Positions 35,116-44,861 of a DNA stretch of 64,000 nt are shown here, piece by piece (within the stretch, counting starts at the first letter, position 1; every line of letters starts with the position of its first letter). The position numbers and the translations under genes were made by a program. The notes beneath the pieces are model-generated. The model did no database searches, was not told where the DNA came from, and saw nothing but the letters and a program-made list of their open reading frames with translations. This DNA is from Tenacibaculum sp. 190524A02b (GTDB taxonomy: Bacteria > Bacteroidota > Bacteroidia > Flavobacteriales > Flavobacteriaceae), in the NCBI RefSeq assembly GCF_964036645.1, contig NZ_OZ038525.1, forward strand, positions 2,688,501 through 2,752,500, in the 5' to 3' direction.

Positions 35116-37983
35116 ATGACACATTTAAAATTTTTAAAACTTCTTGTTGTAACGGTTTTTTCACTACTGTTTTACAGCAAATCTTTAGCTCAATCAGGGG
35201 GAGTTAGAGGAATTATTACTGATGAAAGTGGCTTGTATCTTCCAGGAGCAAACATTAGTATTGAATCAGAAAAAAAAGGAGCTGTTTCTGATTTTGACGG
35301 GCAGTTTACTATTGTTAATATTCCTACTGGAGAACACAAAATAAAAATTACTTTTATAGGATATCAAACAACTACTAATACTATAACTATTAACGAAGGA
35401 CAAACCTCTTTTTTAAAAGTAGTAATGCAACCAAATGTAAATCTTTTAGATGAAGTTACCATTGCTACTTCAATAGGGGGTGAAACCAAAGCCTTAAACA
35501 AACAAAAATCTAACACCAATATTACCAACGTAATTTCTACAGATCAAATTGGCAAATTTCCTGATGCTAATATTGGAGATGCTATTAAACGGGTTCCTGG
35601 TATTACCATGCAGGTAGACCAAGGAGAAGCTAGAAATGTTATTGTTAGGGGCTTATCTCCTCAGTTAAATTCTGTTACTTTAAACGGTAGTAGAATTCCA
35701 TCAGCTGAAGGTGACAACAGAAACATTCAAATGGATTTAATTCCTTCTGATATGATCCAAACTATTGAGGTTAACAAAGCTGTTACTCCAGATATGGATG
35801 GAGATGCTTTAGGCGGATCTGTAAACCTAGTTACACGTACTGCGCCACAGAACTTTAGAATTTCTGCTACAGCTGGATCTGGTATTAACTTTATCACTAA
35901 CAAAAGAATCATTAATGGTTCCTTATTAATTGGTGATAGAAGCAAAAATGAAAAATTTGGCTGGATGGTAGCTGGTTCTATTAACGATACTGATTTTGGT
36001 TCTCACAACATAGAAGCTGAATGGGATAATGAGTTCGAATTTAATAACGGAACTGATACTGAGAAAATAGATGTAAATCCTTACGCTAAAGAGTTTCAAC
36101 AACGCGACTACCTTGTGCAACGTATTAGAAGAAGCTTCTCAGCAAATTTTGACTATAAACTAGACAACAACAACACTTTTTTCTTCAAATCTATGTACAA
36201 CTGGAGAGATGATAGAGAAAATCGTTTTAGATCAAAATATGAAGTATTAGACGGAGATGATATTAACACTTCTGATTTTACAATTACCAACAATACGCCT
36301 ACCCGTTTTCCTGTAGAAGTTAAAAGAGAAACTAAAGGAGGAATTAATAACGGTAGAAATAAAAATCGTCGTTTAGAAGACCAACGAATGCAAAACTACA
36401 CTTTAGGTGGTGACCATTTATTTGGTACTATAAAAGCAGACTGGATGGCTTCTTTTGCAAAAGCATCTGAAGAACGTTTAAATGAAAGATATGCTGTTTT
36501 TGAATACGATGCTGATGATTTATTTAGTATTAACTACAATAATAATGCTGAGTTCCCTTTATTCACACCAATAAATACTTCTTTAAATAACTTAGGTAAC
36601 TTTAAGCTAGACGAAGTTACTGAAGAGAAAAAGTTTACAGATGAAGTAGATTACAATCTTTTCACAAACTTTCAACTTCCTGCTAAGTTATTTAATAGTG
36701 AAGATGGATTTATAAAATTTGGATTCAGATCTCGTTTTAAAGAAAAAAGAAGAAAAAATAACTTTTATAAATTTGATTTAGAAGACACCTACGGTTCACT
36801 TGCTTATGTTACTACTAGAGATTTAACAAACAATATTTTTTTAGCTGGAAATCAATACAAGGCTGGAGTTTTTGCCTCTGAAGAATGGTTGGGTAATTTA
36901 ACTTTAAACAAAGTAAATGGTGAACCAGTTCCTGATGAATATTTAGGAGAATTTTTTAATGTAAAAGAAGATGTATATGCTGGATACTTGATGACAGAGC
37001 AGCAGTTTACTGAGAAACTTACTGTGTTAGCTGGAGTTAGAATTGAAAACACACAAACCACTGGTATAGGAAATGTTGTAAACTACGATGAGGATGGTGA
37101 CTATGATAGTTTTTCTACCATTACTAATAGTAATAACTACACTAACATTTTACCTGGCCTACATATAAAGTATAATTTTACTCCAAAAACACTAATTCGT
37201 TTTGCTTACACCAATACTATTGCTCGTCCTAATTATGTTGACTTAGTTCCTTACAAAAATATTTTAAGGGAAGATGAAGAAATAGAAACAGGAAACCCAG
37301 ACCTGAATCCTGCTAAATCTATGAACTTTGACATTATTGGTGAGCATTATTTTTCTAATATTGGTATTATTTCAGCAGGGGCTTTTTACAAAAACATTAA
37401 AGATTTCACCTATACATACATTAGTGAAACTACTGACAATAGTTTAGGAGCAAATACTAAAGGATTTGAAGTAAAACGACCAGAAAATGGTGAAGATGCT
37501 TATGTATTAGGTGCCGAGTTTTCTTTCCAACGTAAGCTAAATTTCTTACCAGGTTTTGCTAAAAACTTTAATATTTACCTTAACTACACCTACTTAACTT
37601 CAGAAGCTAAAGGCATTAACAATGAAGATGGTGATGAAAGAGTTAATATGAGCTTACCTAATACAGCTCCAAACATGTTCAACAGTTCTTTAGGTTATGA
37701 TGACGGAAGATTTTCTGCTAGAATATCAGCTAACTTCTCAGACGCTTATATTGATGAAATTGGTAAAAATGAGTTTAATGACAGATACTATGACCAACAG
37801 TTTTTCTTAGACTTCAACGCAGGATATGCTATCACTAAAAATTTACGAGTGTATCTTGACTTTACCAATCTTACTAACCAAGCGTTGCGTTACTATCAAG
37901 GTGAACAAAACAGGACTATGCAAGCCGAATACTATGGTAGACGCCTAAGCCTTGGGTTAAAGTACGATTTGTTTAAAAAATAA
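35116..37983 (+). CDS. TonB-dependent outer membrane receptor
   Basis: 955 residues. A signal peptide (LLVVTVFSLLFYSKSLAQ) precedes a CarboxypepD_reg-like domain (GVRGIITDESGLYLPGANI, about 28-115). The plug domain follows (TNVISTDQIGKFPDANIGDAIKRVPGITM and RNVIVRGLSPQLNSVTLNG), then a barrel ending ...RRLSLGLKYDLFKK with an aromatic-rich C-terminus. This is the 'TonB-dependent receptor' (Caulobacter-type, TIGR01782-like) group. With the phytase next, it may import inositol phosphates or phosphate-containing nutrients; this is inferred from context. Confidence 0.95.
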   Translation: MTHLKFLKLLVVTVFSLLFYSKSLAQSGGVRGIITDESGLYLPGANISIESEKKGAVSDFDGQFTIVNIPTGEHKIKITFIGYQTTTNTITINEGQTSFLKVVMQPNVNLLDEVTIATSIGGETKALNKQKSNTNITNVISTDQIGKFPDANIGDAIKRVPGITMQVDQGEARNVIVRGLSPQLNSVTLNGSRIPSAEGDNRNIQMDLIPSDMIQTIEVNKAVTPDMDGDALGGSVNLVTRTAPQNFRISATAGSGINFITNKRIINGSLLIGDRSKNEKFGWMVAGSINDTDFGSHNIEAEWDNEFEFNNGTDTEKIDVNPYAKEFQQRDYLVQRIRRSFSANFDYKLDNNNTFFFKSMYNWRDDRENRFRSKYEVLDGDDINTSDFTITNNTPTRFPVEVKRETKGGINNGRNKNRRLEDQRMQNYTLGGDHLFGTIKADWMASFAKASEERLNERYAVFEYDADDLFSINYNNNAEFPLFTPINTSLNNLGNFKLDEVTEEKKFTDEVDYNLFTNFQLPAKLFNSEDGFIKFGFRSRFKEKRRKNNFYKFDLEDTYGSLAYVTTRDLTNNIFLAGNQYKAGVFASEEWLGNLTLNKVNGEPVPDEYLGEFFNVKEDVYAGYLMTEQQFTEKLTVLAGVRIENTQTTGIGNVVNYDEDGDYDSFSTITNSNNYTNILPGLHIKYNFTPKTLIRFAYTNTIARPNYVDLVPYKNILREDEEIETGNPDLNPAKSMNFDIIGEHYFSNIGIISAGAFYKNIKDFTYTYISETTDNSLGANTKGFEVKRPENGEDAYVLGAEFSFQRKLNFLPGFAKNFNIYLNYTYLTSEAKGINNEDGDERVNMSLPNTAPNMFNSSLGYDDGRFSARISANFSDAYIDEIGKNEFNDRYYDQQFFLDFNAGYAITKNLRVYLDFTNLTNQALRYYQGEQNRTMQAEYYGRRLSLGLKYDLFKK

Positions 37984-38029
37984 GAAATAGTTATTTCCAT
38001 CACAATTATCAAAGTTAAAAAGACTACGA

Positions 38030-39046
38030 ATGAAATTATATAAATTAACAATACTAACAATAGTAATAGCAATAACTGCATGCAAACAAACAAGTAAACT
38101 ACCAGCTATAAAACCGGATGTAATCACAGAAAAAACGGTTAATGATAGTGATGATCCTGCTATTTGGGTTAACCCAAATAATGCAGAAGAAAGTATCGTG
38201 TTTGGAACTGACAAAGAAACCAACGGTGCTATTTATGCTTTTAACTTAAACGGTAAAATTATACCTGAAAAAACTATAAAAAACATAAAAAGACCTAACA
38301 ATATTGATTTAGCATATGGCTTTCAGTTAAATGACAGTACAAAAACAGACGTTATTGTTTTTACAGAGCGTGAACAACAACAAATTAGATTATTTTCAGT
38401 ACCCGATATGAAACCACTTGACAATGGAGGTTTTAAAGTTTTTACAGATACTACTGAGCCTGAACATAATCTTCCTATGGGAGTTGCTTTATACAAATCT
38501 CCAATTTCGTCAAAACTTTATGCAATTGTTAGTAGAAAAACTGGTCCTAAAGAAAACTATCTATATCAATATGAATTAACTTTTAATGGTAAAACTACCA
38601 TTTCCAATTTAGTTAGAAAGTTTGGAGCCTTTAGCGGTAAAAAAGAAATTGAAGCCATTGCTGTTGATAATGAATTAGGCTTTGTGTATTATTCCGATGA
38701 ACAACACTGTATTCGTAAATACTATGCTGAACCTAAAGCTGGAAACAAAGAAATTTCTTGTTTTGGTTCTGATAAGTTTATGGCAGATATTGAGGGAATT
38801 GCTATTGCCAAAACAGACACTTCAAACGGTTACCTTATTGTTTCTAATCAACAAAAAGGAGAGTTTAACATTTTTGACAGGCAAACAAATAAATTTATAA
38901 AATCCGTTAACTTATCAACTACAGAAACTGACGGTTGTGAAGTAACTACAATTCCTTTAGGCAGTAAATTCCCTAATGGACTTTTTGTAGCAATGAATGA
39001 TAATAAAGACTTTTATTTTTATGATTTAAATAAGGTCATAAAATAA
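38030..39046 (+). CDS. Beta-propeller phytase lipoprotein
   Basis: 338 residues. The N-terminus (ILTIVIAITACKQ) is a lipobox with Cys19 or so, so the protein is probably lipid-anchored. The beta-propeller phytase pattern is clear: DSDDPAIWVNPNNAEESIVFGTDK, AIYAFNLNGK, NNIDLAYGF, EPEHNLPMGVALYK, EIEAIAVDNELGFVYYSDE and DIEGIAI. It would release phosphate from phytate with Ca2+. It follows the TonB receptor by 47 bp, most likely in the same transcript. A 3-phytase is the most likely assignment; activity is not tested. Confidence 0.9.
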   Translation: MKLYKLTILTIVIAITACKQTSKLPAIKPDVITEKTVNDSDDPAIWVNPNNAEESIVFGTDKETNGAIYAFNLNGKIIPEKTIKNIKRPNNIDLAYGFQLNDSTKTDVIVFTEREQQQIRLFSVPDMKPLDNGGFKVFTDTTEPEHNLPMGVALYKSPISSKLYAIVSRKTGPKENYLYQYELTFNGKTTISNLVRKFGAFSGKKEIEAIAVDNELGFVYYSDEQHCIRKYYAEPKAGNKEISCFGSDKFMADIEGIAIAKTDTSNGYLIVSNQQKGEFNIFDRQTNKFIKSVNLSTTETDGCEVTTIPLGSKFPNGLFVAMNDNKDFYFYDLNKVIK

Positions 39047-39074
39047 TTTTTCTTTCTCACTTTGTCTATTTATT

Positions 39075-39107
39075 AAGACTTACCACCATATGGTAAGTCT
39101 TTTTTTA
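39075..39107 (+). terminator. Terminator of the receptor/phytase operon
   Basis: AGACTTACCA pairs with TGGTAAGTCT, followed by seven T residues, 30 bp after the phytase stop. The rest of the spacer to 39352 holds a TATGTTTG box at 39206-39213, the likely -7 of the next gene. Confidence 0.85.
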
Positions 39108-39352
39108 ACTACTCAAAACCAAATAATAAACTCATAAACAACACACTAACACTCACATACGTACTAAATTATCAAACTTAATACTATTTACTCAAAATTT
39201 ATTTTTATGTTTGTGAACAGAATACAAAATGAACATTTAAAGTTAAGCTTCTTATACCCCCTCAAATTAAAAAGCAAATTTGTTTTTTAATTGTTTTACC
39301 CCTCTACTAAAAAACTAGTAATAGCTTGCTTTATACTTAACCCCCAAAGAAA

Positions 39353-39808
39353 ATGAAAACACTTATTAGTGAATTATTTTTTAACGCAAATTTATGCGCA
39401 AAACCCAATGAGATATTACAAGATCTAAATTTTGAGTTTTCGCACCATTCTAGTGAAATGATAGGTAATCCACATCATTCCTACACTGTCAATTTATTAA
39501 AACACCCTATAATTAAAACACTTAAAAAAGGTGAATTAAGAGTTAATTTTGATGAAGTTAACAATACTTATAGTTTTTTAGAGCTTGTATTAGTAATTGA
39601 GTTTAATACTATACAAGATTTATCAAACGAGTACACAACTTTAAGTGAAAACTTAAAAAGTAAACCTATAAAATTTAGCGAAGAAACAACACAATCGGCT
39701 AACTTAATTACGTTTCTAGTAAACAAAGAAAACAATACAGCAGTTAGCTTATTTGCACAAAAAACAAATACACCACTGCTTACCATTACCTATTCAAGAA
39801 ACCATTAG
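39353..39808 (+). CDS. Hypothetical protein, unrecognised
   Basis: 151 residues, soluble, no signal peptide or membrane segment. It starts MKTLISELFFNANLCAK and has a mixed alpha/beta composition with Asn/Lys/Thr-rich segments. I recognise no family. It has its own likely promoter (TATGTTTG, 39206-39213) and is followed by a gene-free stretch of about 200 bp. It may be a small sensory or binding protein, but nothing in the sequence shows that. Confidence 0.6.
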   Translation: MKTLISELFFNANLCAKPNEILQDLNFEFSHHSSEMIGNPHHSYTVNLLKHPIIKTLKKGELRVNFDEVNNTYSFLELVLVIEFNTIQDLSNEYTTLSENLKSKPIKFSEETTQSANLITFLVNKENNTAVSLFAQKTNTPLLTITYSRNH

Positions 39809-40016
39809 AATTAGTTAGTTATAAAATATAAACGCCTCCCCATACCCCCCTTAATTTCCTTATTTCTCATAATTCTATTAAACCTGATAACCTATTTATT
39901 AAATAACCTATCAATGAAAAACTGATAGTATTTCTAATCGTAAATGAATGTGACAATACATAAATATCTGTGTCTTTTATTTTAAACACACATTGTATTT
40001 ACGTAAATTCGTGCTT

Positions 40017-40631
40017 ATGGAATTATTATTTTTAGGTTTAGCTGGAGGAGCCGTTATATCTTATTTTATTTTTCAAAAATTTACAGCTACAAGCAAAAAA
40101 AGTCTTACAGAAAAACAATCTGTAGTATTGTTAGATAAAATAACAAAAGTTTCTAAACTAATTACAGTGGAAGGAGAATTTGCAGAAATATACCACCATG
40201 AAAACTCTAAAGAAAAATTTCTTGGATTATATACCAGCAAAAAGAAAGCTATTATTTTAATAAACGCCAAAGTACTTATTGGCTTTGACTTTAGAAAAAT
40301 TAAACTAAAAGCAGACACTAAAAAAAGAACAATAATTCTATCAAATTTTCCTCAACCAGAAGTATTCTCTATAGAACCTAATATTAGATTTTACGATATT
40401 CAAAATGGTTTTTTAAACAAATTTAGCTCTGAAGATTTAACCAAAGTTAACAAAGAAGCTAAAGAACATGTGATGCTTAAAATTCCTGAAAGCAATTTAA
40501 TGCAAACTGCCAACAAAGAAGCTTTAGATGCTATTTTATTAATGAATAGCTTAGTAGAAACTATTGGTTGGAAATTAGATTATTCTTCTTTAGAGTTACC
40601 CAGTCATACATCTACTCTAATTGAAAACTAA
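40017..40631 (+). CDS. DUF4230-family membrane-anchored protein
   Basis: About 204 residues from ATG 40017, which begins MELLFLGLAGGAVISYF, a single N-terminal membrane anchor; the longer frame adds a less hydrophobic lead. The body (SKLITVEGEFAEIYHHENSK ... LINAKVLIGFDFRKIKL ... KRTIILSNFPQPEVFSIEPN) matches the DUF4230 pattern, a periplasmic domain of unknown function. It overlaps the next small gene by 11 bp and probably starts the 40.0-41.8 kb gene group. Confidence 0.8.
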   Translation: MELLFLGLAGGAVISYFIFQKFTATSKKSLTEKQSVVLLDKITKVSKLITVEGEFAEIYHHENSKEKFLGLYTSKKKAIILINAKVLIGFDFRKIKLKADTKKRTIILSNFPQPEVFSIEPNIRFYDIQNGFLNKFSSEDLTKVNKEAKEHVMLKIPESNLMQTANKEALDAILLMNSLVETIGWKLDYSSLELPSHTSTLIEN

Positions 40632-40869
40632 AACCCCCTCTTTAAAAAAGTTAAAAGTAGCAACATTAGCAGTTACTTCTTTAATTGGTTACTACAGCTT
40701 ACAACAATCCAAAACCATTCATAATTGGCAACAAAAACTTGATACTACCAATATATCAGATGGCTTTGCCTTTTTTATTACTATCAATTTAATCAAGTAC
40801 TTTTTACTTATTTTTGGGATTATAACTATGTTATTTTTATTAGTTAACACTTTAAAACCTAATCAATGA
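40621..40869 (+). CDS. Small two-segment membrane protein
   Basis: 82 residues with a TTG start at 40621 that overlaps the DUF4230 gene by 11 bp. Two hydrophobic stretches lie at about 10-25 and 52-76 (KYFLLIFGIITMLFLLV). Its last bases overlap the YjbR-family start (ATGA), so translation is probably coupled on both sides. Function unknown. Confidence 0.6.
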   Translation: MKTKTPSLKKLKVATLAVTSLIGYYSLQQSKTIHNWQQKLDTTNISDGFAFFITINLIKYFLLIFGIITMLFLLVNTLKPNQ

Positions 40870-41231
40870 ATATAGAACAACTACACCAATATTGCATTTC
40901 TAAAAAAGGAGTAACTGAACATTTTCCTTTTGATGAAGTTACTTTAGTTTTTAAAGTCATGGGAAAAATGTTTGCTTTGGTTGGTTTAGATAGATGGGAA
41001 CAAGGAGAAACCAAAATAAATTTAAAATGCAAACCTGATTGGGCTGAAGAGTTAAGAAGCGAATACGAAAGTATCAATCCAGGTTTCCACATGAACAAAA
41101 AACACTGGAATACAGTTACTCTTAATGAAGATGTTTCAGATAATTTTGCTTTTGAGTTAATTGATCATTCTTATGATTTAGTTGTAAAAGGACTTACCAG
41201 AAAATTAAAAGAAGAATTAAAAAGCTTATAA
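40866..41231 (+). CDS. MmcQ/YjbR-family DNA-binding protein
   Basis: 121 residues, the length of the YjbR/CyaY-fold family. Typical blocks: CISKKGVTEHFPFDEVTLVFKVMGKMFALV, NLKCKPDWAEELRSEY, PGFHMNKKHWNTV and LIDHSYDLVVKGL. The family has a double-wing fold often listed as DNA-binding; its role is not established. It starts in the overlap with the upstream gene and is 3 bp from the 5-FTHF ligase gene. Confidence 0.92.
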   Translation: MNIEQLHQYCISKKGVTEHFPFDEVTLVFKVMGKMFALVGLDRWEQGETKINLKCKPDWAEELRSEYESINPGFHMNKKHWNTVTLNEDVSDNFAFELIDHSYDLVVKGLTRKLKEELKSL

Positions 41232-41234
41232 ACT

Positions 41235-41783
41235 ATGACTAAAAAAGAATTACGAAAGCTATACAAACAAAAACGCACAAACCTTGTCTCTGAAGAAATT
41301 AAACAACTTGAGGAAAACATATATCACCAAATACAAGATTTAAATTTAACAGGTATTCAAAATATTCATTTGTTTTTACCTATTGTACGTCAAAAAGAAA
41401 TCAACACGTATCCCATTATTAATTTCCTTCAACAAAAAGGAAAAACGGTTATTATTAGTAAAAGTGATTTTAGCAACAACACCCTAACTCATTATATTTT
41501 AGATAAAAAAACACAATTAAAAGAAAATGAATACGGTATCCCTGAGCCAATTAATGCTACAGAAATAGCTGTAACTAATATAGATATGGTTTTTGTTCCT
41601 TTATTAATTTCAGACAAAAACAATTATAGAGTTGGTTACGGTAAAGGATTTTACGATCGCTTTTTATCAGAATGCAAAAAAAATGTAAAAACTTTAGGTA
41701 TCAATTTTTTTAAACCTATAGGTAAGATATCCGATTTAAATAAATATGACATTCCATTAAATCACGTTATATACCCGCAATAA
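41235..41783 (+). CDS. 5-formyltetrahydrofolate cyclo-ligase
   Basis: 182 residues, the normal length. The N-terminal Lys/Arg-rich segment (MTKKELRKLYKQKRTNLV) and the C-terminal ATP/folate motif VGYGKGFYDRFL are diagnostic. It converts 5-formyl-THF to 5,10-methenyl-THF with ATP. It ends in a bidirectional terminator shared with rho. Confidence 0.94.
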   Translation: MTKKELRKLYKQKRTNLVSEEIKQLEENIYHQIQDLNLTGIQNIHLFLPIVRQKEINTYPIINFLQQKGKTVIISKSDFSNNTLTHYILDKKTQLKENEYGIPEPINATEIAVTNIDMVFVPLLISDKNNYRVGYGKGFYDRFLSECKKNVKTLGINFFKPIGKISDLNKYDIPLNHVIYPQ

Positions 41784-41811
41784 AAAATCCTGCAAAAGCA
41801 GGATTTTTTTA
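41782..41811. terminator. Bidirectional terminator between 5-FTHF ligase and rho
   Basis: AAAAAATCCTGC pairs with GCAGGATTTTTT around a short AAAA loop, with T-runs on both strands, between convergent genes. Confidence 0.88.
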
Positions 41812-41834
41812 TATCTCTAAAACTATACTAATTT

Positions 41835-43562
41835 CTAACCATTCATTGAAATTAAAAACTCATCATTATTGATTGACGTTTTAATCCTTTGTTGTATAAA
41901 TTCCATAGCCTCAATTGGGTTCATATCTGCTAAATATTTACGCAACACCCACATACGCTGTACAGTTTTCTCATCTAATAATAAATCATCTCTACGCGTA
42001 CTTGATTTAATTAAATCAATAGCTGGGTAAATTCTTCTATTAGCTATATTACGCTCTAACTGAAGCTCCATATTACCAGTTCCCTTGAATTCTTCAAAGA
42101 TAACTTCATCCATTTTAGAACCTGTTTCAGTAAGTGCTGTAGCAATAATAGTTAAAGAACCTCCATTTTCTATATTACGTGCAGCCCCAAAAAACCTTTT
42201 TGGTTTATGCAATGCATTAGCATCAATACCTCCTGATAAAATTTTACCAGATGCTGGCGCTACAGTATTATAAGCTCTTGCTAAACGTGTTATAGAATCT
42301 AATAAAATAACTACATCATGCCCACACTCAACTAAACGCTTTGCTTTTTCTAACACAATATTAGCTACTCTAACATGTTTGTCTGCCGGCTCATCAAAGG
42401 TAGAAGCTACTACTTCACCTCTAACGCTACGTTGCATATCTGTAACCTCTTCAGGACGTTCATCAATAAGTAATACCAACTGATAAACCTCTGGATGATT
42501 TGCAGCAATAGCATTTGCCACATCTTTTAACAACATAGTTTTACCTGTTTTGGGCTGTGCTACAATCATACCACGTTGTCCCTTACCTATTGGAGAAAAT
42601 AAATCTATAATTCTAGTAGAAAGTGAACTTCCTTTTTGTGCTAAATTAAACTTCTCATTAGCAAAAAGTGGTGTCAAATGCTCAAAAGAAACTCTATCTC
42701 TTACAATATTAGGATTTAATCCGTTTATTTTTGAAACTCTAATTAAAGGAAAGTACTTCTCTCCTTCTTTTGGCGGACGTACATTACCTCTTACAGTATC
42801 TCCAGTTTTCAATCCAAATAATTTAATTTGAGATTGAGAAACATAAATATCATCAGGTGATGACAAATAATTATAATCAGAAGAACGTAAAAAACCATAA
42901 CCATCTGGCATCATTTCTAATACACCTTCACTTTCTATAATTCCATCAAACTCAAAATCAGGATCACGGTATTTATTACCACTCTTATTCCCGTTATGAT
43001 TCTGGTTTCCTTTATTATGGTTTTGATTTCCTTTATTGTGATTATGATGCTGCTTATTACCTTTATTCTGGTGATTTCTATGCTTATTGTTTTGGTGTCT
43101 ATGATTGTTATTATCATTTTGCCCGCCTCTTTTAGCATCATCAGTTTTTGGCGTAGCCACAACTTTAGCTGCTTCCTGACTCTTTTTTGCTACAGCATCA
43201 TTTCCTTTTTTAGAAACATTCTCTTCTTTAGTCTCGTTTGAAGCAACAGCAGTCTTTGCAATCCTTCTTCTTTTAGGCTTTTCTTTCGGAGCTTCCTCTT
43301 CTTTTTTAGTTGATTCGGTTGTATTCTTAGCTACTGGTTTTTTATCACTAGCAACAGGCTTAGCTTTGCTAACTTTAGCTTTGGTAGTAGTCTCCTTTTT
43401 TTTGACAACTGCTTCACCATTAGAAGCCTCTGCCTGAGCATCTAAAATTTTGTAAACTAAATCTAACTTTTTCAACTGACTAATTTTAGTCAACCCAATA
43501 GTTTTGGCTATTGATTGTAAATCAGTAAGCTTTTTAGCTTTTAATTCCGAAATTTCGAACAT
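41835..43562 (-). CDS. rho: Transcription termination factor Rho
   Basis: 575 residues. A Rho_N SAP-like start ([21 protein letters not shown]) is followed by a Lys/Ala/Glu-rich then Asn/His/Gly-rich low-complexity insert (about 50-200; [14 protein letters not shown] repeats). The conserved part follows: RNA-binding cold-shock-like domain ([30 protein letters not shown]), Walker [22 protein letters not shown]-loop [12 protein letters not shown] and R-loop. Such inserts are frequent in Bacteroidota Rho. It ends transcription through RNA-dependent ATPase action. Confidence 0.97.
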   Translation of the reverse strand: MFEISELKAKKLTDLQSIAKTIGLTKISQLKKLDLVYKILDAQAEASNGEAVVKKKETTTKAKVSKAKPVASDKKPVAKNTTESTKKEEEAPKEKPKRRRIAKTAVASNETKEENVSKKGNDAVAKKSQEAAKVVATPKTDDAKRGGQNDNNNHRHQNNKHRNHQNKGNKQHHNHNKGNQNHNKGNQNHNGNKSGNKYRDPDFEFDGIIESEGVLEMMPDGYGFLRSSDYNYLSSPDDIYVSQSQIKLFGLKTGDTVRGNVRPPKEGEKYFPLIRVSKINGLNPNIVRDRVSFEHLTPLFANEKFNLAQKGSSLSTRIIDLFSPIGKGQRGMIVAQPKTGKTMLLKDVANAIAANHPEVYQLVLLIDERPEEVTDMQRSVRGEVVASTFDEPADKHVRVANIVLEKAKRLVECGHDVVILLDSITRLARAYNTVAPASGKILSGGIDANALHKPKRFFGAARNIENGGSLTIIATALTETGSKMDEVIFEEFKGTGNMELQLERNIANRRIYPAIDLIKSSTRRDDLLLDEKTVQRMWVLRKYLADMNPIEAMEFIQQRIKTSINNDEFLISMNG

Positions 43563-43770
43563 TCATTAAAGTATTAGGTTAAAATCCTTCTTTTGTTAAG
43601 TGTAAAGAATTTAAAAAATTATTGTTTGTTTTTTTGACTCTTAGCTATATTGAAGTATATAACAAGTAACCACTTAGATTACTTACATCGCAAATATATA
43701 CAAATTATTTAACTTCTAATATTTCTTTTTAAAAAAAAGAAACATTATTTTTGCCATCCAATTATTGAAA

Positions 43771-44208
43771 ATGATACAAAGAATACAATCTATATATCTT
43801 TTATTAGCAGCTCTCATTGCTGGTGGGCTAACCTTTTTTGTTAGTTTATGGCAACAAGTTAAAAACAACGCTTCTATATATAGTATAGATTTATTAAGTG
43901 CTAGTTCTTTGGCACCTAAAATAGTTCCTATATTATTTTTTATATCAGCCATAATATCCATTGCAACTATCTTTTTATTCAAAAAAAGACAACTACAATT
44001 TGTATTAGGCAGAATTATTATTTTGACAAATCTTTTTTTATTAGGATTGTTGATCTATCTATCACTAACGTTATCTGGAGAAACAGCCGTTTCTGAGAAA
44101 GGTATTGGGATGTTCCTACCAATTGTTATTATTTTGCTTGTAGTTTTAGCAAATAAGGCCATTAAAAGGGATGAAGATCTTGTAAAATCTGTTGATAGAT
44201 TACGATAA
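43771..44208 (+). CDS. DUF4293-family membrane protein
   Basis: About 145 residues from ATG 43771 (MIQRIQSIYLLLAALIAG), the family's usual beginning; a TTG two codons upstream is also in frame. Four hydrophobic segments are spread over the protein. Function is unknown. It lies divergent from rho, a pairing seen often among Flavobacteria, and is followed by a terminator. Confidence 0.88.
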   Translation: MIQRIQSIYLLLAALIAGGLTFFVSLWQQVKNNASIYSIDLLSASSLAPKIVPILFFISAIISIATIFLFKKRQLQFVLGRIIILTNLFLLGLLIYLSLTLSGETAVSEKGIGMFLPIVIILLVVLANKAIKRDEDLVKSVDRLR

Positions 44209-44237
44209 ACCTAACATCTTAGTATATTTAGTGCGAC

Positions 44238-44267
44238 AAAACCGAGAAATTTTCTCGGTTTTTTTAT
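44238..44267 (+). terminator. Terminator of the DUF4293 gene
   Basis: ACCGAGA pairs with TCTCGGT, followed by a T-run, 30 bp past the gene. Confidence 0.8.
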
Positions 44268-44861
44268 ACCATATAATATAATAGGTACTATTTAGTATTG
44301 ATACAACACAAAGAATACTATAATCTATTTTAATTAATTGTATAACTTTCATTATTTAGCTAGTAAAATAATTTAGTATACATTACATATATGTGCTACA
44401 CTTTTACTTGTTTACTATTTTATTTATTAGAATGAAATAGTAAAAGTATATAGTTATAAAAAAGCTACTTTTTACACTAATTAAACTATACTATTTAAAC
44501 CACAACTACAACTAATTAATTATCAAATACTTTGCATAATATACATACCTTAATTAAACTTTGATAAATAACACACAATCAAAACTAAAGAGGATTAAAA
44601 ATGAATACACAATACTTATTTTAAAAATTTTCAAGAAGAATTAGGCATAACTTTCATAGTTTATTTTTTAAAATATACATATCTTTACTATAGTAAAATA
44701 TACTATAAAAACCTTAAAAACAAAAACTTAACCTCAAAATGTTAAAGAACAACTAAGGGTTTACCCTGATTACTTAAGTAAAAACCCTGACAAAACGTAT
44801 AGGGATTCTGAGTATTGTGAGAACTGTAGTTGTCTTTTAAATTTGTAAACGTAAACAACAA
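44268..44861 (+). other. Gene-free AT-rich stretch with a structured leader before the NarL gene
   Basis: No credible gene is seen. The last about 110 bp (44752-44861) is less AT-rich and holds AGGGTTTACCCT, a GGGTTTAC / GTAAAAACCC pairing and two direct ACCCTGA copies. This may be a structured 5' UTR or a regulatory site for the response regulator gene. The rest shows only A/T runs. Confidence 0.3.

Noticed and set aside
42935..43241. Open frames rich in Ile/Val across the rho insert on both strands
   Set aside because: They are read-throughs of the Asn/His low-complexity codons of rho in other frames.
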